Shown here in pieces: positions 10,590 to 22,792 of a DNA stretch of 64,000 nucleotides. The translations under genes were made by a program, and so were the position numbers. The stretch is from Hexactinellida sp. DTS-2022. Its lineage: Eukaryota; Porifera; Hexactinellida. Under the pieces are notes generated by a model. The model saw nothing but the letters and a program-made list of their open reading frames with translations, was not told the origin of the DNA and made no database searches. The first letter of the stretch is position 1; every line of letters starts with the position of its first letter. The stretch is taken from NCBI GenBank assembly GCA_028753945.1, contig JAPNXP010000010.1, positions 2,173,042 through 2,237,041 of the forward strand. The letters run 5' to 3'.

Positions 10590-12608
10590 CTACAAGGGCT
10601 TCAGTAGCTTTGGGGCTCAATGTTGCCCTCCTTGCGGTGAGTATCGATTTGTGTAACGAGAAGTGGCGTTCCGACTCACTTGAGGTAGCATGTATTGAGA
10701 AGATACCGCATGATACACCAGCCAGTATAGGTAGAGTCTGTCTATGCTGACCTCACCATTCTAATGGATTAAAATCGCTGCCGACTTGGGGGCTTGCCAT
10801 CTCTCTGTATTTAGCAATTTCTTTTCGAACTAACTCATCAGGGTTATCTAGCAGAATTTGGGTGTTCTCACTCCGAACTTCATAACTTCTAAACTCAGAA
10901 AAAGGGTCTTCAGGGCAGTATCTCTTAAGAGGGGAAGGGTTGATGTCATTATCCACTATACAATCCTGGGTAGTCTGGTCTGTTTGGGGATGTATCAGAT
11001 CAACAGCATGTTTGTAGACATATTCGCAGGCAACATTTACGAGATCGTCTATTTATGCAATATGAAAATGAATGCAAAAATATAATTAATAAACGTAATT
11101 TAAATACAGCTTACCTTCCGTTTGCGCTACTTTTTGCGTCGATTTGTCTCATCTTCGAGGAAAGTGAAATCCCTCAAGGTGATGTCAAGTAAAAGCGCTA
11201 TAGAATGTGTGGAGTTCAATGATCTAAATAATTTAGTGTCCAACAATGTGATGAAATTGGATTTGAATAGTTCAATTCCTGGGTGTACAATCTCCCCTTG
11301 TCCTTGTGTTCTTCGTGAAAATTTCCTCATAAGAATATGCCCTACTACAATGCAATTTTGTAGTGAGGGCTTGTCACCTATCTCTAGTTTGTCCCATAAT
11401 GGACACATATCTGTAACAAATTCAAAACCTCGTTCAGTAAATGTTTATCAATCGATTGCAACCTAACCAATTCACGCTTCTGATGCAAAACCACTCCTAG
11501 AGCATCATATGAGGTATATATAGAATGAAACATTTGGTATAGTGAACGCCAAGGCCGTGTCTTACCCCCGTGTTTCAACCGCGTTGGAAGGTGTTCCTGT
11601 ATGTTGCTGGATGCTTTACAAATGTTACAAGCTTGCGGCAGAAGAGATCCAGATTTAGGATTTCGTTGTTGTGTTCTTTTGCATATTCCCATGCATCACT
11701 TAGGACTGTATGGAGTCTGTGAGCCGCACAGCGATTACTGCGCATGTCAGACACGGCAGCGACAATATTTCTGCCTGAATCGGTAACTATTTGCACTTGC
11801 GAAATGTCATCAATGCCAATATTTTCGAATTCTTCATTTATAAAAGATCTAATGTTTTCTGAAGTATGTCGCCCTCCCTCCCAGTTTATGCATGCGTATT
11901 GTCCTCGTCGGATTTTGAAATTTTCAACCCAGATGAAGGTGAGATCGGTCCATGATCTTTGGGTCACTTGATCTGTTGTCATATCAGTTATAACTGAGAA
12001 GGAATCTCTAGCACATCGAACTGCTTCTTTAATGAGGCTTTTACAGCGTTCAAGTTTTAAGAGGATATTTTCTCTAACAGCTGTTTTACTAAAGAGGACT
12101 TTACTTGCTTCGGGGTTTTTATACTTAGATCCAATTTGTAACATTACTTGGGAAAAATTTCGAAATACCTCTTTGTCGCAAAAACTAAGAGGCAAAATTC
12201 CACCTTAAATTAGTGCACTCTGACTTTCTTTGATTAAAATTTGGTCCTCCTTACTAATTTTTGGAAATTCAGGCGGGCATCGTTCAACTTTGAACCTTGA
12301 GTCTTGACACATCTTTCTACATGGTGGTTTAGTGGAGTTGTTCCCGATGCCATCAGTTTGTTTTCTTTCGTTATCTTGGTCGCGAATATTTCACTATATG
12401 CAATGCAGATTGCATATCCAACTACTATTCGTTTGTTGTCCATGACCAACTGACAGTCGACACGATAATCAGGGATATGGATTAGGCGTAATAATACCCA
12501 GCATGGAGCTTTAGAGGATGTCTCCACAGTGGAATATTCCTCTCTCTTTACCCAAGCTAAAACGTCTGTTTTCGTTGACATTAATGTAGGATCTTTTGTA
12601 GATATAGA
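10590..12608 (-). pseudogene. hAT transposase remnant
   Basis: Read on the minus strand from 12608 leftward: an N-terminal piece (12234-12608, HHVERCVKTQGSK), then the catalytic region 11575-12195 with WTDLTFIWVENFKIR, the HTSENIRSFI block and the QIVTDSGRNI aspartate block followed by CAAHRLH, then TRPWRSLYQMFHS (about 11530), and at 10590-10956 the C-terminal dimerisation region with EIAKYREM and, in another frame, ATSSESERHFS and ARRATLSPKA. These are the ordered landmarks of a hAT transposase (RNase H-like DDE fold with hATC). Several stops and frame changes inactivate it. The 5' part is further cut by the MITE at 12609-13069 and the Ginger element at 13115. A short coding trace (KSEKFQEWLALY) lies at 13075-13114 just beyond the MITE. 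Confidence 0.8.
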
Positions 12609-13069
12609 CAGGGTTGCCAACCTCTGAAAACAAAAAAGCGGGAGATTTTGCCAATTTTGGCGGGAGTTTTACCAAAAAGCGGGAGGTCGAAGATTAAAAA
12701 GCGGGAGGAAAGCGGGAGACTCAATATATATGCTATTTTTTTTAATCTATCATGAATAGAACGATATAATATGATTATTTAGTATGTTTGATATCTACAA
12801 TTAGGAAAAAAAACTTGGTACTCGAAAAAAAACTGAAAATTAAAAACTACAACTAAAAAAACTTGAAAAAAAACTAAAAAGAAAAAACTTGTTGATCGTA
12901 GGTTGACTAATTTACTTGAATAATTTAAACAAATCCCGTTATTTTACTTAATTATCATAAAATCTAAATATATAAACAATTTCCAAAAAGCGGGAGTTTT
13001 AAAAGTTTGGCGGGAGGTCGGGAGGATGAGAGAAAAAATGGCAAAAAAGCGGGAGGGTTGGCAACCCTG
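12609..13069. mobile_element. hAT-type MITE with AAAAAGCGGGAG motif body
   Basis: Ends CAGGGTTGCCAACC and GGTTGGCAACCCTG. The duplication ATATAGA lies on both sides (12602-12608, 13070-13076). The motif AAAGCGGGAG occurs about six times, clustered toward both ends in both orientations. It interrupts the 5' part of the hAT transposase gene. Confidence 0.88.
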
Positions 13070-13587
13070 ATATAGAGCAAGCCATTCTTGGAATTTTTCG
13101 GACTTTGAGAGAGCTGTTGTGTGGTATTTTGAGACGCTGTGGTATTTTGAGACGCCTATGTGATACACTCTATACACCATGGATGTGCTATTACAAATTA
13201 GACTGTGGTATTTTGAGACGCTGTGGTATTATGAGACGCAACTATATAAGGCAAATTTTATCCACTCTCTTTGTCTACAACTATCACAACACTCACTCAA
13301 TCATCAAACAAATCAAAACAAATCAACACAAATAATCAATCATTTCTATACTGATTTACAAATGAATTCAGAAGAGTATCAAGAAATTATTCAGTTTCTT
13401 CGCGAACAAAAATATCCTGAGACAGTACAAGACTCACGGCAAACAAGATGGAATTACAAAAGTAAACTGTCCTCCTATTTCATTGCAGGATCCGACACAC
13501 TTTTCATGGTGAGATATATTTTTTAAACCCCAAAAATGACTCGCTATACTAATAAATAATCCCATTATTTATATATAAATTAAAATA

Positions 13588-13688
13588 CAGTAGATCCTCT
13601 TTAACAGCCACTGTATAACGGTTACTTGTCTATAACGGCCATTTTCCCCTGTCCTTTCCTGGTCCTTAATACTTAGCAGGTTCTACTA
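13588..13688. mobile_element. Tigger/pogo-like MITE
   Basis: Starts CAGTAGATCCTCTTTAAC after TA and ends GGTTCTACTA before TA, with TAACGGC motifs inside. CAGTAGANCCTC termini with TA target sites are typical of pogo/Tigger relatives. It lies inside the Ginger element. Confidence 0.6.
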
Positions 13689-13899
13689 TATTTGATTTAA
13701 TAGTTTTAATAAATATTCTCCTTAGAGAGTTAAACTGGGAGGTACAGAAACAGATTTGGAAGTTCCATTGAAGTCTCAGTTGGATGATATTTATCAAAGG
13801 TTCCATGACCAAGTTGGTCATCCAGGGATTCACGCCACTTCATTCAGTTCAGCAAAGATACACATGGACAGGCATGCACATTGACGTTCGAGATTATGT

Positions 13900-14937
13900 A
13901 AGTTAATATGATAATGAAATTTATTTGAACAATTGATATAGTTATTTTAGTTTATATTTCATTGGGTTTTTATTATTATTTACCCTAACAATGTGATAGG
14001 TATTTGATGTCTTTATAATTAAAATTGCTTAAGTAATAAGGGTAACTGTTATCTACTCAAAATAGGAAAAAGTAGTTACTTTTCAAATTATAGCCAACTG
14101 GACCACCCTTGTCCTCATTTTGCAACTTAAACCAATCTAATCTTTGACTTCTGCACGAAAAATTTGCCTATTTCCTAACGATTATATAATATATACGTAT
14201 TATATATATGATATCCCTTAACCTACTATTAGTTCGATTTATTTTCAATTAAAATCAATTTGTAATATTATGTAGATATATTCATTTGATTTAATTTACA
14301 ATTACTGGGTAAATTGCATTGCAATTATCAATTCATTTCAGTACATACTCGAATCAGACGTACCAATTTCTATTTCTAGAAATCTGTCAGCAGAACTCCG
14401 TTAGTGTTTTGATTGTCTGAGTACGTGACAACCAAAATACTTTTATCTTATCGTTAAGTATGTTTGAAGACTTGTATATCCTTACATGGTATTTACACAA
14501 TTGAACAAGTCAGTATTTCGACCTGTGGATTATGCATACTGATAAGACATGCCTCGGTTAGTACGTACTGTCTTGTTTCCCAAGGCTGGTACGCCTTAAT
14601 CGAGTTCTACTATATTTCTATTCTAATTGATGTACGTACATCCCAAAATAGCATTATAATGCAGTGTTAGTGGAACATTTGGTTGAATCATCCATTTGCT
14701 GTAATCGTAATTATTCAGTTAGATTGTCTAATTAGTAAAGCATTTTATTTTGACGACTAATAGCAACTAACATGATTTCGCAAGATTCCCAATTGTTTTT
14801 ATATTTATTTTTATAACAGTTAACTTCAATTAACCATTTACGAATTTTATATAATGGTGTAATTAAATATCGATGCTGTAACTAATACAAAATTATTAAA
14901 AAATGCCATATTATTATGACTTTCTTGTATACTAAAG
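13900..14937. other. AT-rich interior of the Ginger element
   Basis: No gene recognised. Probably intron or decayed interior between the zinc-binding and catalytic pieces. Confidence 0.4.
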
Positions 14938-15169
14938 GTAAGGACTTGCTATACATGTCAGATGACAGCGGCCTTGCCACCACAACCGCAAAAGAAGCTC
15001 CAACCAATCCCACCTCCATCTAAAACGTGGAAACATATAGGGATGGACCTTATATGTGATTTCTCTGAGAGCAAAGATGGATATAAACACATTTTAGTCA
15101 CTGTTTGTTATCTGAGCAAATACGTTGCAGTGCCGCTCTCAAGTCGAAGACATCAGAAGAAGTAATCCA

Positions 15170-16495
15170 GAATCTTTAAAAAGACAGGATCTAGTCAAGC
15201 TATACGCATTTTCCCTTATAGATTAATTAATTAAATAATACCATTAATTAAAATACTAGTAAAGCACAACTTCATTTAATCTTATGAATTAACAAAAAAA
15301 CACATACAAACTAAAGTCTAATACTCTTCTTTTCATTAAATAATTCCACACTTAATCTGAATCCATATCCCCCAATCGTATTATCGTTTGTTTTAATTTT
15401 CTGATTATTTTAAAATGCTTTTTCTCGATTTCCCATTCCGCCCTTTTCATATCTATATACGCTTTATGTTCATCAATCATCTTACATGTCTCTTCCATCA
15501 TGCTCATTTTTTCCCCTCATGTTCTTTTTGCATCTGTTCAAATGAATTCAATATAGTATCTGTCTGAAGAATCCATTATAGTTGTAATTACTTTTGCATA
15601 TTTCATGTGGTATTTATAGTTGTAAGTTGTAAATCATTGTAGCACAAAACTGAGTCATGAAACATTCAAAACGTAATTTGGGACAAGTGCACACATTCTG
15701 GAAGCTTAAAAAGCTTCCTAGGTAACACGATATCTAATTTATCTAACTACTAGTTTATTATCTTATTTCTCTCTCGCCACTTTGTTTGGCTACAATACAT
15801 ACCTTATTACTCCCTGATTATATTTTTGATTATAAAAATTGTCTAAATAAAAGCAATTAATATTTAAAATTTATTTTTATCACCCTGTTATTAAGATTAT
15901 CCACTACATTATGCATTGATATCTGTTATTAATATATTTAATTGGAAATATCAGAGTAACAGTTTCAGAAAGATGTAATAAATATACCACATAACTAACG
16001 TGTAAAGGATATATATAAAACTAATCCATCAAAATACACAAATTCAGGACGGGAACTACTTGTTCTGGCTTGTACAATGTTCAGGCTCGATTCTTCTCGC
16101 AGAGTAATAAGATGAAATGTCTTGATAACTGCATGTTAGTAAGCTATATGGAAAGATAATTGACTATGCTGTGCGCTGTGAAGTAGTGTTAATTAATTAA
16201 TTAATTAATTAATTAATAGTAGGTTGGTCCCTCAGGGCTGCAGCTAGCTACTAAAGAGTAGTTTCGCTGTGAGTGTACTTGGAACACACTCTGTACCTTT
16301 CCCCAACCGCGAGCCTAACGGTTGAGGGATGTCAAGAGCTTACCTGAGAACACCTAACTTATCTCTTGACACCATTAGCGGGACCTAGGCTCAGGACAAT
16401 TTACCCATTACATGAGACTGAGGGTTTTTAAACCACCAAATTATAACCAGACATATGTACTGAAATTAGATACTCTTTTTTATGGCATACTACAG
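15170..16495. other. AT-rich interior of the Ginger element
   Basis: No coding signal. Holds a (TTAA)n/TAAT microsatellite at about 16192-16216 and a more GC-rich stretch at 16220-16400 of unknown origin. Confidence 0.4.
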
Positions 16496-16650
16496 CAGAG
16501 TTGTGGATTTGATTTGATTTGGATTTGATTTGGATGGATTTGATGCATTTTAAAAGGAAAATGATTTGATTTGATTTGGATGGATTTGATTTGGATTTGA
16601 TTTGATTTGATTTGGATTTGAATGAAATATCAATCAAATCCACAACTCTG
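16496..16650. mobile_element. hAT-type MITE with GATTTG-repeat body
   Basis: Ends CAGAGTTGTGGATTTGATT and AATCAAATCCACAACTCTG. Target duplication TACTACAG is at 16488-16495 and 16651-16658. Nearly the whole 155-bp body is GATTTG/GATTTGG units. Confidence 0.93.
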
Positions 16651-16658
16651 TACTACAG

Positions 16659-17852
16659 CGCTATATAACAATTATTAATTAATATCGTTTCTATTATTAA
16701 AAATAAATATTTAACAATATGTCACTGATAATATTTGATTAGAATGTAGAAAAATTATTATGCAACTCACATTACTTGTAAACTCTCTTCCTTGGTCGTG
16801 TTGAATAATATCGGGTAATCCCATATCGAGGTAGATATCCTTAAGGCAAGTGGATTAGAGAGTTAAATCAATCAATTATAAGAATTATAAATATGATGTA
16901 TTGTAGCCAACAAAATGCTTTAGATAGAAAAAATTTAAGATTTGCAAGATATCGAATTTAGTGATCGTTTTGGGAACCAGTTACCTCAATTCTTATAATC
17001 GGAAGTGATACATAACTAACGCATTCCATTTAATTCCGGAATTTGATTCAAGAATATAAGCTGTTAGTTCGGATTACATCAAATTTAATGATCAATGGAA
17101 ATGATATTCGTGATTACTTCGTTGAGTATTTCTATTATCAAAGATGTATAAACATATAAACTATAAATAGGTTACAGTTTAGGAATTATTGAATTAGGAT
17201 GGTTTCAATGATTTATGCGTACGAGACAGAAGAGATTCAGAATCAGTCGAAGAGCAGATCGAGCTGCCAAGATGCAGTCGAACAATTTTAACTCATTAAT
17301 TATTTTAATTAAGAGCAGAGGATACCTGGAGAATGAGAGAAGAGTATGGTAGGATGAGAGTATGGCAGGATGAAAATTATGGAGAAAATTAGAAAACTGC
17401 AAAACATGGAGACTTAGCTGGAGGGTTCCGAGAAGTGGAGGGGATATCATTGGAAACTAAAATAATTTGTATACTTTATTATTTAGATGTTTGTTGTGTC
17501 AATTAATGAAATAAAGTTGAGTTGCTACTACGTAATAATTGTATTTTAATTAATTAATAAACAAGGGAGAATATAATACATTAATTAATAAACACCTTCT
17601 TAATAAAGCAAGTGAATTTTAATTAAATCTTTAATTATGATAATTAAAAGGGATACATTATTGTAGTAGAGAGTAAATTTAGATAAACAATTAATTATAT
17701 AATAAATTAATCTGTAAAGTGGAAAATTCTTTTCACTACCATCGCCTCAAATGACCACAGTAGATTGGAAAATCAAATCCAGAATTCACGAGTTATACTA
17801 AGTCTCAAATTCACAATTAATTAAGTATAACATGAAAGAGTAAACTTATAGT
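16659..17852. other. AT-rich right interior of the Ginger element
   Basis: No gene recognised. Runs up to the right inverted repeat (17853-18006). Confidence 0.4.
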
Positions 17853-18060
17853 AGAGTGGATAAAATTTGCCTTATATAGTTGCGTCTCATAATACCACAG
17901 CGTCTCAAAATACCACAGTCTAATTTGTAATAGCACATCCATGGTGTATAGAGTGTATCACATAGGCGTCTCAAAATACCACAGCGTCTCAAAATACCAC
18001 ACAACAGAGCTATTGAGTGGCACTACATTGAATTTAGATATAATAAATCATAGATTATCC

Positions 18061-18148
18061 CCTGTGCCTCCGTCAGTACCATTGCAGGCACTATCAGTAT
18101 CTATGTTGGGCGATAATAGTGCCTGCATGGTACTGACGGAGGCACAGG
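18061..18148. repeat. 88-bp hairpin (perfect-looking inverted repeat)
   Basis: CCTGTGCCTCCGTCAGTACC at 18061 pairs with GGTACTGACGGAGGCACAGG ending at 18148. The arms are about 34 bp with one small mismatch region, around an 18-20 bp loop. It is GC-rich compared with its surroundings. It could be a tiny MITE or a structured RNA precursor. Confidence 0.7.
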
Positions 18149-18409
18149 TGGTAATTTAAGATTTATTTCAACGGTTATTATCAATTGAACTAACAGAATA
18201 CACGAATCAAATTCGATATAATCAATACGCCTATTCAAATCTACAACATAATAGAAAATCCATTTCGTAAACTAACACATTGTACCAGAACGTATGTGTG
18301 ATACTAGATTCTATTGAAAAGAATTCTAACAAGTAAGTGAGAAGAAATCAATTAGAAAATTGAAACAAGGATATCGCATTACATAATAATAATAAAAGTT
18401 TATACATAC

Positions 18410-18780
18410 TGGATTTTATGAATCTTATGGATTTCATGGATCTGATGGATTTCATGGATCTTATGGATTTCATGGATCTGATGGATTTCATGGATCTGAT
18501 GGATTTCATGGATCTGATGGATTTCATGGATCTGATGGATCTTATGGATTTTCCTGGATCTGATGGATTTCCTGGATCTGATGGATTTCATGGATCTGAT
18601 GGATCTTATGGATTTCATGGATCTGATGGATCTGATGAATCTGATGGATTTCATGGATCTGATGGATTCATGGATTGGACATGGATTTGATATCAGTATT
18701 CCATATGGATATGGATTGGATTTGGATCTATATTCCTGTGGAAAATGGATTACTGAATGGATTTGGATTATGATTTTGAT
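18410..18780. repeat. Minisatellite (ATGGATTTC type) near the right hAT end
   Basis: Tandem units GGATCTGATGGATTTCAT from 18418 to about 18670, then looser ATGGATT sequence to 18780. Inverse orientation of the array at 9985-10380. It ends in CCATCTGGCCCCTCTG, which corresponds to the inverse of the sequence following the left hAT end. Confidence 0.9.
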
Positions 18781-18791
18781 CCATCTGGCCC

Positions 18792-19539
18792 CTCTGGCCT
18801 GGGGTAACAGTAATATGTAATAGTAATTGTATTAGTAACGATTACATTTATGAAGTACATAATAGTAATAGTAATAAGTAATAGTGTTTCAAATAGAATG
18901 TAATAGTAATAGTAATAGTAATAGAACCTATTGCAATAGGAATTATCCATTACAATTCTACAACTTCGGACTGGCTTATTTGATTTTTCGTGAAGAAATA
19001 GGAAGTTGTTAAAATAAATTTAAGGCAAGATGATTATCCTTTTGAATTTGTCACTTTATTGAAATTTGTTGTTTTATTGAAATTTGTTGTTTGCTTAGGT
19101 TAGATAATATGTTTTGTTTGTGTGGGATAATCAATTAAAATAATAAACTTAGACAGTCTGAATCATAGCAAAGTCTTAGTGTAATAGTAATATTAAAAGT
19201 AATAGAAATAGTAATAATAAAAGTAATAGTAATACAGTAGAGCCTCTGAACAACGGACACCTTGGGACCGGAACCGTTGTCCGTTATTTAGAGGTTGTCC
19301 GCTATTTAGAGGTTGCTTTTCTATTAGACAATGCTAAATAAATAAATCTGTGCCACGAGGGTTGTCCGTTATTTAGAGGTTGTCCGCTATTTGGAGTGTC
19401 CGTTATGGGAGGCTCCACTGTAGTAATATATAACATTATTATAATGTAATTGTAATAGTAATAGTAATAGTAATAGGAAGAAATATAAGTAATAGTAATA
19501 GTAATATATTACATTTTAGAGTAATTGACCCCAGGCCTG
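18792..19539. repeat. TAATAG-repeat tract between CAGGCCTGGGG-type ends
   Basis: Long imperfect (GTAATA)n/(TAATAG)n tract, starting right after GCCTGGGGTAACAG and ending TAATTGACCCCAGGCCTG. It is split by a pogo-like MITE at 19235-19420. It may have been a separate short hAT-like element that fused with the right end of the 9.6 kb element. Confidence 0.7.
19235..19420. mobile_element. pogo/Tigger-like MITE, 186 bp
   Basis: Ends CAGTAGAGCCTC and GAGGCTCCACTG, flanked by TA (19233-19234, 19421-19422). The body repeats TTGTCCGTTATTTAGAGG and close variants. Confidence 0.85.
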
Positions 19540-19547
19540 CCCTGTAT

Positions 19548-20069
19548 ATAATGGTTGTTTGTTAATTTGCATTTATTAATTCTATGAGCCCTTCGGTCTC
19601 GGTCGCCAATTAATGATAAAACAGTAATACTATAAATGATAAATAAGTTAACCTTATTCTTGTAAATTACACACTACTACTTCGTTCATTTGAGTATGGT
19701 GTTATTTTGGAGAGGATATTTACTAACCCATGTTTTATTTCTGCATCGTTGGTACAGGCGCGCCTAAAATTATAGACCATTTCGCGGCTTACTTTCCTCA
19801 AGTTACCATTCATAACTAGTACTTCATTTTGGGTTGTGATTCGTTAATGCAATAATGTAATTTGTTGAATATTAGTCACTATCAATGAATATTAGTAAAT
19901 TAATAGCTCAATAAATCTTAAGGGTAGCTGGTTTCAGCTACATTAAAAGGTTATCTCGTTAGCTCAAATAATACTCAAATTATAAATAGTAATTGAAACA
20001 TATTGGCTAGTAAATTATACGTAATTAATTAATTCAGTAAATTTTATACTAATTACTAACCCTGGATTT
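19548..20069. other. Original right flank of the 7.5 kb element; no gene
   Basis: AT-rich. Contains one GAGCCCTTCGGTCTCGGTCG block (19587-19606) that recurs at 20262 and 24228 and looks like a Helitron 3' hairpin region. Confidence 0.4.
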
Positions 20070-20330
20070 AACATCCGCATAATAAAGGTTTAACTACACC
20101 TATACAGTACCAAATTTCAGCTCTCTAGGTAGTATGGTCTTTCCAATCAATTACGGACAAACGTCCAAACTTCCAAACATCCAAACTTCCAAACAAACAA
20201 ACAAACAAACAAACAAACAAACAAACAAACAAAGAACATTTGTGTTTTATATACTATAGACGAGCCCTTCGGTCTCGGTCGCTTTGCGACGGTTCGGAAA
20301 ATGGGAAATGGTAGAAAGGGACGTTATATG
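20070..20330 (-). mobile_element. Two Helitron-like ends joined head to tail (minus strand)
   Basis: On the minus strand, a hairpin-like 3' end (GCGACCGAGACCGAAGGGCT ending CTCG at 20261) is directly followed at 20260 by a 5' end TCTATAGTATATAAAACACA. After that comes an AAAC microsatellite (20186-20233, plus strand) and the internal block TCTTTCCAATNAATT. The same internal order appears at 24780-25078. Tandem Helitrons are known. CTCG instead of CTAG at the 3' terminus is a deviation, so the assignment is tentative. Confidence 0.45.
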
Positions 20331-21375
20331 CATCCCTTTATAAGTTTCCATAGTTTTAACTTGTTTTTTATATTATAAATTTATAAATGCGAAATCCGTG
20401 TTCAGCATACTTGTTTAACTATTAGTTAGGGAATTATAACTCAAAACCTCGAAAAAAATTGTTACCAAACAATTTCTACACTAGCGTCTTCTTCTATGTC
20501 CGAATAAACATAGAAAAAAAGTTGCAAGCCCAAAGCTGTGAGGAAAATTTTTTACACCCCTTCAAACCTGGGGACCAGGGGCCAAAAATCGCCGATATTT
20601 TTACCTTTTTTTTTTCATTAAAATATTTATATGGTGTATTTTGGAATAAGGAATTGTTTAGAACCACCCATTTTATGCTAGCATTAATAGAACCTCTCGA
20701 ACTTTGAGCATTTACTCGAAAAATTCGAATATCTGAAACCTAATACTACAAAAGTTAGGCCCTATCAAATAAATTACTTGTTTAATATTCCCGCCCGTCC
20801 CAATTTTTACACTCCGTCCGGATTCATTTACTATTAACTTATGAACTTAATAGTGCAAAATATTAGCTATTGACTGATGTTAAATATTCCTAATGTATCA
20901 ATTTTAATAAGTCAAGAATTTTAGAGCATTACTTTTATATTTTGGGCATTGCCTTGTGTTTTTCTAATTAAATTAAATCAGAATATGTATTTTATTTGAT
21001 ATTGGATATGTTGTTTCATATTAATGGAATAAAAAAGAAAAAGAAAATCCCGTCCGCCGTCCTTATTTTCTAAAAAATCTGGATGATAAACAAGTAAATT
21101 TTTACATGTATTTATGTTGCGGTGTGTACCACACACACTGTCATGTTAGTGTGTGCAGGTACACACTGCTGTATGACCGCACACAATCAGTGTATTAGTG
21201 TGTGCGGGCACACACTGGTACCTGCACACAATTAATGACTAGACTACATTGTCTCAATAAACACTAAGGAGTTTGTGTAATTGCGAAAGAGATCGAATGC
21301 CGGCTGCTATCCTCGTGTATTCGGTGCATACAAACTATAATTTTTTATTCCGTAATAATAATTATTTAATTATAA

Positions 21376-22741
21376 ACAGGAATGTTAGAAATGTTGTAAT
21401 AGCCTATTTTTCTGTTAACTGTTAACAGCATTACTCTTGCTGTTTACAGCTTATTTTTACACTCCTTCTTTTTTATCAAGCCAATTTTCAGTAAATTTTT
21501 CAAGTATAGAGTATCTGGAAACACTTACGATGGGTGTAGATAAGGGGGGTAGAGGAGTTTTAATCACTCCAGATATTATACAAACTGTGAACTATATCCC
21601 CATACTATACATATTACATATAGTATATTACTCTGCTTGCGGTGTAAGCGCCACACTACTTAAAATTTATCTATTCACCTGCTTACACAAAAGTACACTT
21701 GACAATTGTCAGTATATTTAAGCCACATAAGCTAAAATTGTATTTAGCAGCTTTTTTTTAGTTTCTAGAAATAAGAAACTATTCGCTTTTAATTAAGAGG
21801 GCCCAGTAATTGCAAATCGTTCTTTCACAGTTGAATTTCGATCCCAATTATTATAGAATGTCTCCTATGAGATACAAAAGGAGATTAATGTAAATATCAG
21901 ACCCTTAATATGCTGTTAATGACGCATTTAATGTTACTAGTTAAACTACAGTTGGCTGTTATATTCGCTGTTAACTGTAACAGCTCCTTCCCGCCCTGAT
22001 TATAAATTACATCATTTTTCAGGCTGGAAATTCAGCTTTATAGATCAGCCCGTGACCAGCCTAACTACACAGTTGATGTTAGTTAAATCATACTACAAGT
22101 CAATAATACATAATATATAATACAAAACAGCTCACAGACAGGATGGATGACACATTCTTTCGTATGCTTCCAAATTTATGAATACTTTGGAACATGTTTT
22201 CGTTTTATTAAATAGAATTTCTTATTCTTTACATGACCCCGCAGCAAAGAGCATTCCCATAGGATTTCAACTCGCGGGAATTAACATAGCATGAAAATTT
22301 TCCCCATTCCCATCATATGGAAATGCTGTGGGTATTCCCATATCGACGGCAACACTGCCACCCAGTAGTAAACACTTTGAAATACATAATGCAGTAAGCA
22401 ATATTCGTGTCGGTTCGCTATCCATGGAGACCCATGGAGTCTACCTAGTACCTACATGAAAACCCTAAGCAACTCTTTAAACGTACTTTGATTTTAATTC
22501 AATGTAGTAAAGTTTAAATGGAAAAATAACAAATACACTAAGTTCGATGTAATACTGGAATTGAATGAAAAATTGAGAATTCGAAGTTCGATTCTCTTTC
22601 TCCTGCCTAAATTTTATACCCCTATCATAAATGGTCTAGTTAGGCTTATCTGTAAGGCAGAAAGGCCACCCAGAAAATAAGCGAACAATTTTGAAACTTT
22701 GCTGCTTAGAGTAGTATTAAATAGTTGTAGTATCCTACTAT
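21376..22741. other. Spacer of the 3.5 kb element
   Basis: AT-rich with no recognisable gene. Contains several CTGTTAACAG-like short palindromes near 21410-21440 and 21950-21990, and a TTCCCATA-rich patch near 22255-22350. Confidence 0.45.
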
Positions 22742-22792
22742 AGTCTATGATTAAATAATCATTATTACGGATTAAAAAATTATAGTTTGTAT

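Larger units (their letters stand above)
13362..15165 (+). pseudogene. Remains of the Ginger/GIN-type integrase-like transposase
   Basis: Three coding pieces lie in order on the plus strand: an N-terminal EYQEIIQFLREQKYPE segment (from 13362), the HHCC zinc-binding part (DDIYQRFHDQVGHPGIH, about 13780), and the beginning of the catalytic core with WKHIGMDLICDF and HILVTVCYLSKYVAV (14962-15130). These match GIN-1/KRBA2-like and Ginger integrases. The pieces are separated by AT-rich non-coding stretches that may include introns. No coding match was seen after 15165, so the gene is broken. Confidence 0.65.
13115..18006 (+). mobile_element. Ginger-type (integrase-bearing) DNA transposon, 4.9 kb, broken inside
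   Basis: The ends TGTTGTGTGG...CCACACAACA are flanked by the 4-bp duplication GAGC (13111-13114, 18007-18010). TGT...ACA termini, long inverted repeats and 4-bp duplications are the known signature of Ginger elements. The inverted repeats (13115-13268 and 17853-18006) look identical over 154 bp, which suggests a recent insertion, although the interior is broken. Each repeat carries four copies of GTGGTATTNTGAGACGC. Parts seen: an N-terminal EYQEIIQFLREQ segment, a zinc-binding HDQVGHPGIH segment, and an integrase-core start (IGMDLICDF). It sits in the 5' region of the hAT element. Confidence 0.75.
9966..19539 (-). mobile_element. 9.6 kb hAT transposon with subterminal minisatellites, nested with later insertions
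   Basis: The ends are CAGGCCTGGGG (9966) and CCCCAGGCCTG (19539), flanked by the 8-bp duplication CCCTGTAT at 9958-9965 and 19540-19547. Inside are a decayed hAT transposase on the minus strand (10590-12608), mirror-image ATGGATTTC-type arrays near both ends, a MITE at 12609-13069 and a Ginger-type element at 13115-18006. It hit the right end of the 7.5 kb TIR element. A second copy of the end motif (GCCTGGGG near 18794) before the TAATAG tract suggests that the right side is a fusion of two related elements. The outer pair of duplications is the main evidence that it is one insertion. Confidence 0.65.

Noticed and set aside
18400-18820. Open frames with MDFMDL-type repeats
   Set aside because: Same minisatellite artefact as at the left end.
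20459-20707. 82-codon open frame, identical at 23670-23918 on the other strand
   Set aside because: The identity comes from the inverted arms of a transposon; no domain, and poly-T/poly-Phe composition.
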